The notes: generated by a model not told the origin, from the sequence alone. A stretch of DNA of 17,580 bases from Ardenticatenaceae bacterium (GCA_020634215.1 JACKCD010000080.1:1-17580); one strand, 5' to 3'. Positions 1-7,217 are shown, numbered from the stretch's first letter. Numbers and translations are program-made.

Positions 1-10
1 TTGTTCTTCT

Positions 11-16
11 TCTCCT
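11..16 (-). promoter_or_regulatory. possible ribosome binding site of a gene beyond the left edge
   Basis: Read on the minus strand, bases 16 to 11 give AGGAGA, followed by a purine-rich stretch (AGAAGAACAA) that runs to the edge of the window. The spacing would suit a start codon just outside. It would place another minus-strand gene immediately after the NupQ-like permease, possibly part of the same locus. Nothing of the gene itself is visible, so this is a weak inference. Confidence 0.3.
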
Positions 17-50
17 AATAAAAATGTAGGGCAAGATTGCAAACTTGCCC
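17..50 (-). terminator. probable rho-independent terminator after the nucleoside permease pair
   Basis: Bases 29-35 (GGGCAAG) and 44-50 (CTTGCCC) form a perfect 7-bp stem with an 8-nt loop. Read on the minus strand the stem is followed by TACATTTTTATT, a loose T-rich tract. It sits 13 bases past the stop codon of the NupQ-like gene, where a terminator belongs. The T tract is interrupted, so termination may be partial. Confidence 0.5.
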
Positions 51-62
51 CACGGCAAAAAC

Positions 63-1007
63 TTAATTTTCACCCCGTTGGAACGGCACCGTTAGCGCCC
101 CTGGTTTTGCCATGCGGCGGAACGGCAGAGCCAGGGCAATGACTGTCAACAAATAGGGCAGCATCACGGCCACGTCGGACGGAATGTTTAAATCCAGCAC
201 CTGCACCCAAAGTTGGAGCGCATTAACCAGGCTAAACAGCAGCGCCCCCAGCAGCACCCCCACAGGTGTCCAACTGCCAAAGTAAACTAGGGCGACGGCA
301 ATAAACCCCAGCCCGTTGGTCATTCCTTCCTGAAAAATGTTGAGCAGCGAAATGGAGAGGGACGCACCGCCTACCCCTGCCAGTGCCGAGCCAGCGATGA
401 CGCAAGCATAGCGCACCATTGCCACATTCACCCCCAGCGAGTCGGCCGCTTTGGGGTTTTGCCCCACGGCACGAATATTTAGCCCCCAGGTGGTTTTGTT
501 GAGCAGCCACCACATGACGGGAACCAAGGCGTAGGCAATGTAGACGACAATGCTGTGGTGGAAAAAGATTTCACCAATGACGGGGATGTCAGCCAGGCAA
601 AAGCTGCCCAGACAAAAGCGGAGTTCGGAAAAGCCGTTGACCCCTTCGACAGAGCCAAGCATGGTTTTGAACAGCAGACTGGAGCCACCCAGCCCAAACA
701 GGTAGAGGCCAATGCCGCTAATCCCTTGCTCGGCCTGGAGGGTAATGCTAACGACGGCCATGATGAGACCCATGAGAGCCCCAACCAGCAGGGCTACCAG
801 CAGCCCCAGCGTGGGGGATCCAGTCGTGAAAACGGTGTAGAAGCCCATAAAAGCACCCATGAGCATAATGCCTTCGACACCGAGGTTGAGTACGCCGGAG
901 CGCTGCCCCAACATTTCGCCAAGGGCGGCGTAGAGATAGGGGGTTGCCAGCCGCAGGCCGGAATGGACAACGCCAACGATGATGGCTAAAAGGGTTAATT
1001 CTTCCAT
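63..1007 (-). CDS. ABC transporter permease, nucleoside/BmpC-type (NupQ/YufQ-like)
   Basis: This is a 314-residue integral membrane permease of the BPD_transp_2 family, the group that holds YufQ/NupQ (nucleoside uptake) and branched-chain amino acid permeases. Motifs seen are GVLNLGVEGIMLMGA near residues 38-52, which is the conserved N-terminal signature, and RAVGQNPKAADSLGVNV near residue 180, the cytoplasmic loop thought to contact the ATPase. The rest is a series of long hydrophobic segments. The start is 6 bases after the stop of the NupP-like gene, and no clear SD is present, so translation is probably coupled. Family knowledge: NupP and NupQ form a heterodimeric channel served by an ATPase with two ATP-binding domains and a BMP-family lipoprotein. 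Neither partner is in the window. The substrate (nucleoside, purine or simple sugar) cannot be told from the sequence. Confidence 0.9.
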   Translation of the reverse strand: MEELTLLAIIVGVVHSGLRLATPYLYAALGEMLGQRSGVLNLGVEGIMLMGAFMGFYTVFTTGSPTLGLLVALLVGALMGLIMAVVSITLQAEQGISGIGLYLFGLGGSSLLFKTMLGSVEGVNGFSELRFCLGSFCLADIPVIGEIFFHHSIVVYIAYALVPVMWWLLNKTTWGLNIRAVGQNPKAADSLGVNVAMVRYACVIAGSALAGVGGASLSISLLNIFQEGMTNGLGFIAVALVYFGSWTPVGVLLGALLFSLVNALQLWVQVLDLNIPSDVAVMLPYLLTVIALALPFRRMAKPGALTVPFQRGEN

Positions 1008-1013
1008 GATGTG

Positions 1014-2216
1014 TTATTGGGTGGTGGTAGCGGGAGCAGAAACGGCCGTTTGTCGCTCACTCACCTCTTCCTTCTCCAGCTTCTCTGTTTGCCGTCTGGC
1101 CCACAAATCGGAGCTAACCACAAACAGCACAACTAGCCCCAGCAGTGCCGTAATCATTACATTTGGCACCTGCACCGCCCGCTGCATTTTGTCCCCCCCC
1201 ACCAGCAGCCCACCAAACAAGATGGAAGCAGGAATAGCGCCGGCCGGATGGAGCTTGCCAAACAAGGCGGCAACAATGCCGGAAAAGCCGTAACCCGCAG
1301 AAACGGCCGTTGGTTCAAACATGCGGTGATGCAACCCCACCACCTCAATCGCCCCCGCCATCCCCGCCATCGCTCCCGACAGTGCCAGCGCCAGCACCGT
1401 ATACAACTGCACGTTGATACCCGCATACCGCGCCGCCGACGGGTTTTGCCCCACCGCCCGAATGCGGTAGCCAATGGTGGTGCGCCACATAAAAATATAG
1501 ACAACGACCGCCATCAGCAGGGCAATTAGCAGTCCCGTATGCAGCCGCGTGTTGTCAATAAACAGCCCCCCAAGCTCGGCCCGCCACCCGGTCAGCCCCA
1601 AATCAGCCGCCGTCTTGTCAAACCCCAGCGTCTGCATCAGCGTTTGAATGCGGGGTAGATCAGCCACCTTTGGCAGCCGCGCCGACTGCGGCACGTTGGT
1701 TCCCGCCGCCGCTTGTTCGGGATCCAGCATGGGGCCGCGCAGCAGGAAATAGGCAATTTGAATGGCAACCTGGTTGAGCATGATGGTGGTGAGGATTTCG
1801 TTGACGTTGAGCCGCGCTTTGAGCAGACCGGGAATGGCACCCCAGAAAAACCCAACGGCCGTTCCTATCAAAATCAGCAGCGGCAGCACCAGCCACGGAG
1901 ACGCAGCCTCGCCAAACGCTACGCCAAAATAGGTCGTCACCAGCGCCCCCATAATCAACTGCCCTTCCGCCCCAATATTGATCACCCCACCCCGATAAGC
2001 AATCACAATCCCCAGAGCCACAAACAGCAGCGGAATCGCCTTCACCAACGTATCGGCCAGCCCGTTTTTGTTGCCAAAGGCACCAACCACCAGCGAACTA
2101 TACGCCTCAAAAATATTAATTTCTTGCAACCAAAGGATAATGGCACCAACAATCAATGCGCCGACAACAGCGACAAGGGGGAGCAGCGTGTAGAACAGTT
2201 TACGAGCAGATTTCAT
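1014..2216 (-). CDS. ABC transporter permease, nucleoside/BmpC-type (NupP/YufP-like)
   Basis: This 400-residue protein is the larger permease of the pair. It opens with a transmembrane segment at about residues 8-30. It carries the family signature GVINIGAEGQLIMGAL near residues 76-91 and the loop GYRIRAVGQNPSAARYAGINV near residue 250. Between them lies a periplasmic-type insertion rich in Pro and Ala (about residues 163-215), usual for the YufP subfamily. The C terminus ends in a charged stretch (RRQTEKLEKEEVSERQ) followed by an Ala/Thr tail. It is the first gene of a two-gene minus-strand unit. No SD precedes the ATG at 2216; the bases just before it are ACCACCGT. In other bacteria the ATPase and BMP receptor lie upstream of this gene, but here upstream is a gap and then a divergent hydrolase. 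They are therefore either beyond base 1 or elsewhere. Confidence 0.9.
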   Translation of the reverse strand: MKSARKLFYTLLPLVAVVGALIVGAIILWLQEINIFEAYSSLVVGAFGNKNGLADTLVKAIPLLFVALGIVIAYRGGVINIGAEGQLIMGALVTTYFGVAFGEAASPWLVLPLLILIGTAVGFFWGAIPGLLKARLNVNEILTTIMLNQVAIQIAYFLLRGPMLDPEQAAAGTNVPQSARLPKVADLPRIQTLMQTLGFDKTAADLGLTGWRAELGGLFIDNTRLHTGLLIALLMAVVVYIFMWRTTIGYRIRAVGQNPSAARYAGINVQLYTVLALALSGAMAGMAGAIEVVGLHHRMFEPTAVSAGYGFSGIVAALFGKLHPAGAIPASILFGGLLVGGDKMQRAVQVPNVMITALLGLVVLFVVSSDLWARRQTEKLEKEEVSERQTAVSAPATTTQ

Positions 2217-2445
2217 ACGGTGGTCAACAAAACGCTACAACCTAGCCAAAAACAGCAAGGTAGCACCGCATTTAGATTTCTAATTGCCATCGCAGGCGAC
2301 AAAGTGTATCACGTGATCTCAATTCTGGCAGCAACAGTTTGTCCAGAATTTTGCCGCTTCGTTGTAATCGCAGTACAGTGTGGCAAAATAAAATGTGCCA
2401 GGTGCTTTGGGAGTGCCTGACACATAAACGATAGAGGAAAGGCTG
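2217..2445. other. divergent intergenic region with two dyads
   Basis: This 229-base gap separates the permease pair (leftward) from the serine hydrolase (rightward), so it should hold both promoters. It contains the 10-bp perfect palindrome ATCACGTGAT at 2308-2317, a plausible regulator site. It also holds an imperfect hairpin, TGTGCCAGG at 2394-2402 with CCTGACACA at 2416-2424 (eight of nine pairs), just upstream of the hydrolase start. No convincing -35/-10 pair stands out on either strand. Confidence 0.45.
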
Positions 2446-3639
2446 ATGATAAACGTTGTTTCCCCCATGCAGCACGGTTTTGACCCCGAACGCCTACAGC
2501 GGATTAACCGCCTGATGCAGCGGTATGTAGCGGCCGGCAAATTGGCCGGTATGGTGACGTTGGTGGCGCGGCACGGCCAGGTTGTGCATTTTGAATGCCA
2601 CGGACACGCTGATTTAGCCGCGCAAACGCCTATGCAGCCCGACACGCTCTTCCGCATTTATTCAATGACCAAGCCCATTACCGGCGCGGCGTTGATGATT
2701 TGTTTGGAAGAAGGGTGGTTTAACGTCACCGACCCGGTGAGCCGCTACTTGCCCGCGTTTGGCAAGGTAAAAGTGTGGGAAGGTGAGGGCAAGTTGGTTG
2801 ACCCAGTGCGCCCGATCACGATTCAGGATTTGTACCGCCACACCTCTGGGCTAACCTATGGTGGGCTGCACGGCTCGCACCCGGTTTCGCAGCTGTATGT
2901 GGCGGCTAAGGTGGGGGATCCGCAGCAAACAACGGCCGTTTTTGCCGACACCATCGCCACCATGCCCCTCCGCTTCCAGCCCGGCACCACCTGGCACTAC
3001 AGCATGGGCATGGACGTGCTAGGGCGGCTGATTGAGCTATTTTCCGGCCAATCATTCGGCCAATTTTTGCAAGAGCGCATCTTTGACCCGCTGGGCATGA
3101 GCGACACCAGCTTCCGGCTTGACCCCGCCAAGCAAGCGCGGCTGGCAACGCTTTATCAGGTCAGTGAAGGCGATCCACCGCTCGCCCCTGTTCCCGCCCT
3201 CAGCAACGACTATGGCCCTGACGTAGCGTTTGAAAGCGGTGGCGGCGGGCTGCTTTCCACCATGAGCGATTATTACCGCTTTGCCCAATGCCTGCTTAAC
3301 GGCGGCATGCTGGACGGGCAGCGCATTTTGGGGCGCAAATCGGTAGAATTTATGCGCTCCAACGCCCTGACCCCGGAACAGATGCCGGTGGCATTTGAGG
3401 GGTCAGAGCCGTTTACCGGGTTTGGCTATGGGGTTTGCGTCAAAATTATGCAAGACCCGGCGGCGGGTGGCTGGATGGGGTCGCCGGGGGATTTTGGCTG
3501 GGGCGGCTATGCGGAAACATACCACTTTATTGACCCGGTGGAAGAGCTGATTGGCATCACCATGGCGCAGTGTATTCCATCTATGCACTACCCGATTCGC
3601 AAGGAGTTTAGAACGGCCGTTTACCAGGCCCTCATCTAA
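2446..3639 (+). CDS. serine hydrolase, class C beta-lactamase/EstB-like esterase fold
   Basis: This 397-residue protein is of the beta-lactamase-related (PF00144) family. The nucleophile motif SMTK is at residues 73-76 (Ser73, Lys76). The second motif is Tyr185-Ser186 in WHYSMG. A Trp-Gly-Gly at 352-354 replaces the usual KTG triad. YSx plus WGG is the pattern of the EstB type of esterase rather than of true beta-lactamases, so an esterase or peptidase-like role is more likely than antibiotic resistance. There is no signal peptide, so it is probably cytoplasmic. The start at 2446 is supported by a GAGGAAAGG SD just upstream. It converges with the next hydrolase, with only 24 bases between the stops. 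Two copies of AACGGCCGTT lie inside the gene, encoding Thr-Ala-Val. The natural substrate cannot be deduced. Confidence 0.85.
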   Translation: MINVVSPMQHGFDPERLQRINRLMQRYVAAGKLAGMVTLVARHGQVVHFECHGHADLAAQTPMQPDTLFRIYSMTKPITGAALMICLEEGWFNVTDPVSRYLPAFGKVKVWEGEGKLVDPVRPITIQDLYRHTSGLTYGGLHGSHPVSQLYVAAKVGDPQQTTAVFADTIATMPLRFQPGTTWHYSMGMDVLGRLIELFSGQSFGQFLQERIFDPLGMSDTSFRLDPAKQARLATLYQVSEGDPPLAPVPALSNDYGPDVAFESGGGGLLSTMSDYYRFAQCLLNGGMLDGQRILGRKSVEFMRSNALTPEQMPVAFEGSEPFTGFGYGVCVKIMQDPAAGGWMGSPGDFGWGGYAETYHFIDPVEELIGITMAQCIPSMHYPIRKEFRTAVYQALI

Positions 3640-3663
3640 CCATTTTGTCGGGACGGCAGACCA

Positions 3664-4353
3664 TCACCCCAACCATCCCGCCATCACCATCTCATGAATC
3701 TCCCAAATCGGCTCCCACACACCCTCTTCCATGTTCGAGAGAAGCACCACGCTCACATCTTGCGCTGGAAAGTAGCGAATGATGCCGCTCACCCCGGCAT
3801 TAATTCCCTCCTTTTGGTAACACACCATCCGACCTGCCTTATCCACATAATACCAGAGACCAAAACCATACCACATTGTCCAATCGTCTCGCTCCCGGTA
3901 AGGCACCTGCGGCGATAGAAACGCCGTTGTTTGTTCTGGCGAAAGCAGCTTACCCGCCCGCACGTCCCGCAGAAAGCGATCCAGATCGGCATAGACCTCC
4001 CCATTTTCTTCATCAGCATCGTCGCCAATGCCGGAGGTGTGGGTCAGCAGGTGATAAACATTTACAGCAGGGGAAATGGCCGTGTCATAAAGACCAAGAA
4101 AATCAACGACGGTAGTGTCGAAGGTCAGCAGGTTTTGGTCAATGAGTTGGAGAGTGGAAACGGCCGTAAATAATTTCGTCATTGAAGCCGTATCAAACCG
4201 CGTCGCCAACGTGTTCCTGACTTTCCAGACGCGGCTGGCATACCCATAGGCCGCCGCAAACCGTTCCTCACTGCCTTGCGTAATCCGCACAACGCCAGAA
4301 AAGTTGTCTTCCGCTTCCAGCTTTTGCAAATATTGTTGTAGCTTCTCATTCAT
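3664..4353 (-). CDS. serine hydrolase of the beta-lactamase-related family, internally shortened
   Basis: This 229-residue protein starts at MNEKLQQ; a longer in-frame start at 4380 is possible but lacks support. The N-terminal half has the nucleophile motif SMTK (Ser57, Lys60) and HLLTHTSGIGDD near 101-112, both typical. Family members of this kind are usually around 330 residues. After HTSGI they carry a Tyr-x-Asn motif in a segment of about 100 residues, then a GDLDRFLR-type helix. Here EVYADL (residue 124) runs straight into DRFLRDVRAGKLLSPEQT, so the Tyr motif is missing. The C-terminal part (KEGINAGVSGIIRYFPAQDVSVVLLSNME) is well kept. The reading frame is open, so this looks like an in-frame deletion that leaves a protein without a full active site. 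It is possibly inactive. It shares a divergent start region with the decarboxylase. Confidence 0.75.
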   Translation of the reverse strand: MNEKLQQYLQKLEAEDNFSGVVRITQGSEERFAAAYGYASRVWKVRNTLATRFDTASMTKLFTAVSTLQLIDQNLLTFDTTVVDFLGLYDTAISPAVNVYHLLTHTSGIGDDADEENGEVYADLDRFLRDVRAGKLLSPEQTTAFLSPQVPYRERDDWTMWYGFGLWYYVDKAGRMVCYQKEGINAGVSGIIRYFPAQDVSVVLLSNMEEGVWEPIWEIHEMVMAGWLG

Positions 4354-4399
4354 AGCGAAAATGCTAACCGATAAAGCCAAACAAGGCTATAGTAGGCAA

Positions 4400-5854
4400 A
4401 TGGACAATAAATTTGCCTGGACTGAAAACGAAATCAAGCAGTTTGGCTATCAAGTCGTAGACATGATTGCCCACCACCTGACGACGCTGCCGCAAGAACC
4501 CGCCTTCAAACCGTATCCGCCAGAACTCAAGCAGGCGTTGGCACAGGCCGAAGCCCCGCAGCAGGGGCAAGACAGGGAGCAGCTGTTGGCTGAAATCGGC
4601 CGTTTGGTTGATCCGTACCCATTTGGCAACGGCCACCCCCGCTACTTTGCCTGGGTCAACTCGCAGCCCGCCATCATCAGCATCTTTGCCGAGGCACTGG
4701 CGGCAGCGTGGAACCCAAGCTGCGCCGGGGGCAACCACGCCGCCACCTACATCGAGCATCAGGTTACCCGCTGGTTTAGGGAAATGATTGGCTTGCCGGC
4801 CGGAAGCGGCGGGCTGTTTGTTAGCGGCGGGTCAATGGCCTCCTTGACGGCGTTGGCGGTGGCGCGACACGTCAAGGCCGGGGCGCATATTCGCCAGCAG
4901 GGGCTGCAAAACGAGCCGCAGCGGCTGCTCATTTACACCAGCCAGGAGGGGCATAGCTGCATCCACAAGGCGGTGGAGCTGCTGGGGATTGGGCGGGACA
5001 ACATTCGGCTGATTCCGACGGACAGCAACTTTCGCCTGGATGTGGCGGCACTACAAACGGCCGTTTCCAACGATCTCGCCGCCGGGCACAAACCCATAGC
5101 CGTGGTTGCCAGTGCCGGTACGGTCAACACCGGGGCGATTGATCCATTGGGCGAAATAACGGCCGTTTGCCGCCAGCACAACCTCTGGCTCCACGTAGAC
5201 GGAGCCTACGGTGCCCCCGCCATCCTCACCGACCCCTACCGCGATCAGCTTGCCCCCCTCGCCCACGTAGACAGCCTCGCCCTCGACCCGCACAAATGGA
5301 TGTACATTCCCGTCGAAGCCGGGCTAGTGCTGCTGCGCGATGCCAACGCCCTGCGCGACACCTTCAGCCTGGTGCCGCCCTACCTCCGCTTCAACGAAGA
5401 CGCAGGCGACATTGGCGGGCCGCCCTGGTTTAGCGAATTTGGCTTTCAGCAAACGCGCGGGTTCAAGGCGTTCAAGGTGTGGGCAGCCCTCAGCTACCAC
5501 GGCTGGCAGGGGTACAAGGCGGCACTGGAAAACGACATCGCTCTCGCCAACCATTTGGCCGACCTGATTCGCGCCACCCCCGATTTGGAACTGATTGAAC
5601 CGACCAGCCTCAGCATTGTCTGTTTTCGCCATCGGCCGGCCGACCCCACCCTAACCAGCGAAGCCCTCAACCAACACAACCAGGCCATCCTCAAACAGGT
5701 GCAGCTTGGCGGCGAGGTGTTTCTCACCGGCACCACGCTGCGCGGCCAATTTGTCCTGCGTGCCTGCGTCGTCAACCCGCGCAGCAGCCTGGCCGATGTG
5801 GCGGCGATTGTCACGGCCGTACAGCAGGCGGCTAGTATGGAACTAACTCAATGA
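4400..5854 (+). CDS. PLP-dependent group II decarboxylase (aromatic-L-amino-acid decarboxylase family)
   Basis: This 484-residue cytoplasmic enzyme belongs to the family of DOPA, tryptophan and tyrosine decarboxylases (PF00282). Features seen: NGHPRYFAWVNS at 77-88; NHAATYIEHQV at 112-122; SGGSMASLTAL at 142-152; His185 in EGHSCIHKA, expected to stack on the cofactor; Asp267 in HVDGAYGA; and the PLP-binding Lys299 in DPHKW. Tyr328 in PPYL lies 29 residues after the lysine, the same spacing as the catalytic loop Tyr332 of mammalian DOPA decarboxylase. This favours simple decarboxylation over aldehyde synthesis. The frame is open from 4304, but residues before ATG 4400 do not resemble the family and overlap the neighbour's coding region. 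ATG 4361 is a second possibility. The SD is weak (AGG at 4394-4396). The amino acid substrate cannot be assigned from sequence alone. Confidence 0.88.
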   Translation: MDNKFAWTENEIKQFGYQVVDMIAHHLTTLPQEPAFKPYPPELKQALAQAEAPQQGQDREQLLAEIGRLVDPYPFGNGHPRYFAWVNSQPAIISIFAEALAAAWNPSCAGGNHAATYIEHQVTRWFREMIGLPAGSGGLFVSGGSMASLTALAVARHVKAGAHIRQQGLQNEPQRLLIYTSQEGHSCIHKAVELLGIGRDNIRLIPTDSNFRLDVAALQTAVSNDLAAGHKPIAVVASAGTVNTGAIDPLGEITAVCRQHNLWLHVDGAYGAPAILTDPYRDQLAPLAHVDSLALDPHKWMYIPVEAGLVLLRDANALRDTFSLVPPYLRFNEDAGDIGGPPWFSEFGFQQTRGFKAFKVWAALSYHGWQGYKAALENDIALANHLADLIRATPDLELIEPTSLSIVCFRHRPADPTLTSEALNQHNQAILKQVQLGGEVFLTGTTLRGQFVLRACVVNPRSSLADVAAIVTAVQQAASMELTQ

Positions 5855-5869
5855 AAAAATAATAAATCT

Positions 5870-5916
5870 CACGCAAAGTCGCCAAGAGAAACTTTGCGCC
5901 TTTGCGCCTTTGCGTG
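5870..5916. repeat. tandem octamer CTTTGCGC with inverted copy
   Basis: CTTTGCGC begins at 5892 and 5900, followed by CTTTGCGTG at 5908, giving an exact 8-base period. The inverse CACGCAAAG lies at 5870-5878 and pairs perfectly with CTTTGCGTG at 5908-5916 over 9 bp. It directly follows the decarboxylase stop, so it could also act as a transcript-end hairpin, though no T tract follows immediately. Repeats of this flavour occur between genes in several filamentous or multicellular bacteria. Confidence 0.6.
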
Positions 5917-6044
5917 GCATATCTTATTTTGACGAACCCGGGTTAAGACAAAAAACGGCGAGTTTACCCCCTTGTTGCATCATCTTTGTTACCAGCAGCG
6001 CAAACCAGTTTACTGTAGTGGCTGACAACAGCCCGCATAATAGG

Positions 6045-6085
6045 GCTACGTGAAAAAAGCGCAAACACTCCCCCCCTCACGTAGC
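6045..6085. repeat. 9-bp inverted repeat GCTACGTGA / TCACGTAGC
   Basis: GCTACGTGA at 6045-6053 is matched by its exact reverse complement TCACGTAGC at 6077-6085, with 23 bases between that include an A6 run and a C7 run. It could be a hairpin or a binding site for a dimeric regulator. There is no direct evidence for either. Confidence 0.5.
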
Positions 6086-6171
6086 TCATTTATTTTCAAT
6101 TGATGCTCTGTTTTCTTTGAACGGCCGTTATACAATCAACGGTCACAAACTGACATTTTGCTTATTGGCTT

Positions 6172-6241
6172 CAAGTAGCAAGTAACAGGTGGCAAGTCTC
6201 GTTTGCCGATAAAACTTGCGACTTGCAACTTGTTACTTGTA
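6172..6241. repeat. folded heptamer repeats (CAAGTNN x4 facing ACTTGNN x4)
   Basis: Four 7-base units (CAAGTAG, CAAGTAA, CAGGTGG, CAAGTCT) occupy 6172-6199. Four units of the opposite sense (ACTTGCG, ACTTGCA, ACTTGTT, ACTTGTA) occupy 6214-6241. The two arms pair over about 20 bp (6179-6198 with 6220-6239) with one G-T pair and one mismatch. This combines a tandem repeat and a cruciform in one element, comparable in style to the heptanucleotide short tandem repeats of cyanobacteria. Confidence 0.7.
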
Positions 6242-6310
6242 GGCAAAGGCATCTGATTTTGTGACCACGTTCATGATAACGGCCGTTCACCACCCCAAAA
6301 AGGAAGTTGT

Positions 6311-6961
6311 ATGTCTGAAATAACCGTTGCTCCCCGGCACTATCGCCTCCTCTGGATCATCGTTCTCATCTCCCTGCTACTCAACGTCGTGCTCATCGTC
6401 AGTCTCTTCACCGCCCGCAGCATCGCCGGAGCCGAAGTTGCCAAAGTCGCCACCAGCCTGCGCGACAACCCCATGAGCGACCTCGAAATCCCCGTCAGCA
6501 TTGACGAATCCCTCCCCATCAACATGAACGTCCCCTTCAAAGACACCTTCAGCGTTACCATCAGCGAGACCATCCCCGTCTCCACCTCTGTCCTCTTTGA
6601 AGAAGACATCGCCATTCCCATCCGCGAAACCGTCCGCATTGACCACAACGTTGAGGTCTTTGTCACCATTCCCATCATCAACCAGCGCGTCCCCGTTGAC
6701 ATTCCCATCGGCGCCAACATCCCCATCGCCCTGGACATCAACGTTCCCGTCAGCTATGAAATCCCCGTCCAAACCGACATCCCCATCAACTTCGTCGTAG
6801 ATGTCCCCGTTGAAACCGAAGTCCCCATTGACACCGAAGTCCCCGTCAAAATGGACTTCCCCGTCACCGTCCCCATGGAAAATCTCGAAATCAACACCTT
6901 CCTCCAACAGCTTCAGGCAGGCCTCGAACGCCTCGCCGCCATGCTTGGCGCCGGCAGCTAA
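6311..6961 (+). CDS. membrane-anchored protein with Pro/Val/Ile hexad repeats, unknown function
   Basis: I do not recognise a family. The protein has 216 residues. A single transmembrane helix lies at about residues 12-34, preceded by a short basic N terminus, so it is probably a signal anchor with the rest outside. Residues 58-190 are a long run of short units centred on x-Pro-(Val/Ile), acidic residues between them: for example IPVQTD, VPVETE, VPIDTE, VPVKMD. From residue 121 the prolines fall 4, 6, 7 or 8 residues apart, mostly 6 and 8, so hydrophobic side chains would point to one face of an extended strand. The last 27 residues (NTFLQQLQAGLERLAAMLG) look like an amphipathic helix. The DNA repeats GTCCCC and CCCATT units, and codons are strongly C-ended. 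AGGA at 6301-6304 is a fair SD, 6 bases from the ATG. A structural, fibre-like or stalk role is only a guess. Confidence 0.75.
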   Translation: MSEITVAPRHYRLLWIIVLISLLLNVVLIVSLFTARSIAGAEVAKVATSLRDNPMSDLEIPVSIDESLPINMNVPFKDTFSVTISETIPVSTSVLFEEDIAIPIRETVRIDHNVEVFVTIPIINQRVPVDIPIGANIPIALDINVPVSYEIPVQTDIPINFVVDVPVETEVPIDTEVPVKMDFPVTVPMENLEINTFLQQLQAGLERLAAMLGAGS

Positions 6962-7217
6962 AGCACACATGGCGTAGGGGCGGGATGGCGCGGAATGGCG
7001 CAAGGTGAACAGACGGCATATTCTCCGCGCCGTCTCGCCCATGCCTGACCCATCCACCCCATTTAGGGCAACCCAAACATGCGGCAGGGCGTATTGCATA
7101 CACCCTGCCCCCACCACACCGCCTCGCCTTTGTATTGCGCACCCACGGGCTGGAAGGTTCGGCATGGGCGAGACAACGGGAGGCGGGGTTAGCAGCGTTG
7201 CCAGCGTCAGCCTGCCC
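6962..7217. repeat. dyad-rich intergenic element
   Basis: No gene is visible here. AGACGGC at 7011-7017 pairs with GCCGTCT at 7029-7035, a hairpin that may end the repeat-protein transcript. GTCTCGCCCATGCC at 7032-7045 recurs exactly inverted at 7161-7174. Between these lies another hairpin, GCAGGGCGTAT at 7084-7094 with ATACACCCTGC at 7098-7108 (one mismatch, 3-nt loop). A near tandem GGGATGGCGC / GGAATGGCGC lies at about 6982-7001. The arrangement, about 143 bp with inverted ends and an inner hairpin, resembles a small non-autonomous element. It lies downstream of both flanking genes, which converge on it. Confidence 0.55.

Larger units (their letters stand above)
5855..6310. other. 456-base gene-free region rich in short repeats and hairpins
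   Basis: No coding sequence is visible between the decarboxylase stop and the repeat-protein start. In order it holds an octamer array with an inverted half (5870-5916), a 9-bp dyad (6045-6085), a copy of AACGGCCGTT at 6120, a heptamer array folded on itself (6172-6241) and a second AACGGCCGTT at 6278. An SD-like AAAAAGGAAG precedes the ATG at 6311. No clear sigma-70 type promoter was recognised. Confidence 0.6.

Noticed and set aside
1713..2420. A 235-codon open frame on the plus strand
   Set aside because: It is antisense to the NupP-like permease, rich in Gln, Asn and Arg with no hydrophobic or domain pattern.
3649..3680. Hairpin between the two convergent hydrolases as a shared terminator
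   Set aside because: CGGGACGG and CCATCCCG pair imperfectly and the element runs into the coding end of the minus-strand gene, with no T tract on either side.
4400..5854. Loss of the catalytic loop tyrosine, which would suggest an aldehyde synthase instead of a decarboxylase
   Set aside because: Phenylalanines at 344 and 347 first looked like Tyr-to-Phe changes, but the spacing from Lys299 shows that Tyr328 is the matching residue and it is present.
5870..6241. CRISPR array
   Set aside because: The repeats have 7- and 8-base periods without unique spacers of 30-40 bases, and no cas gene is nearby.
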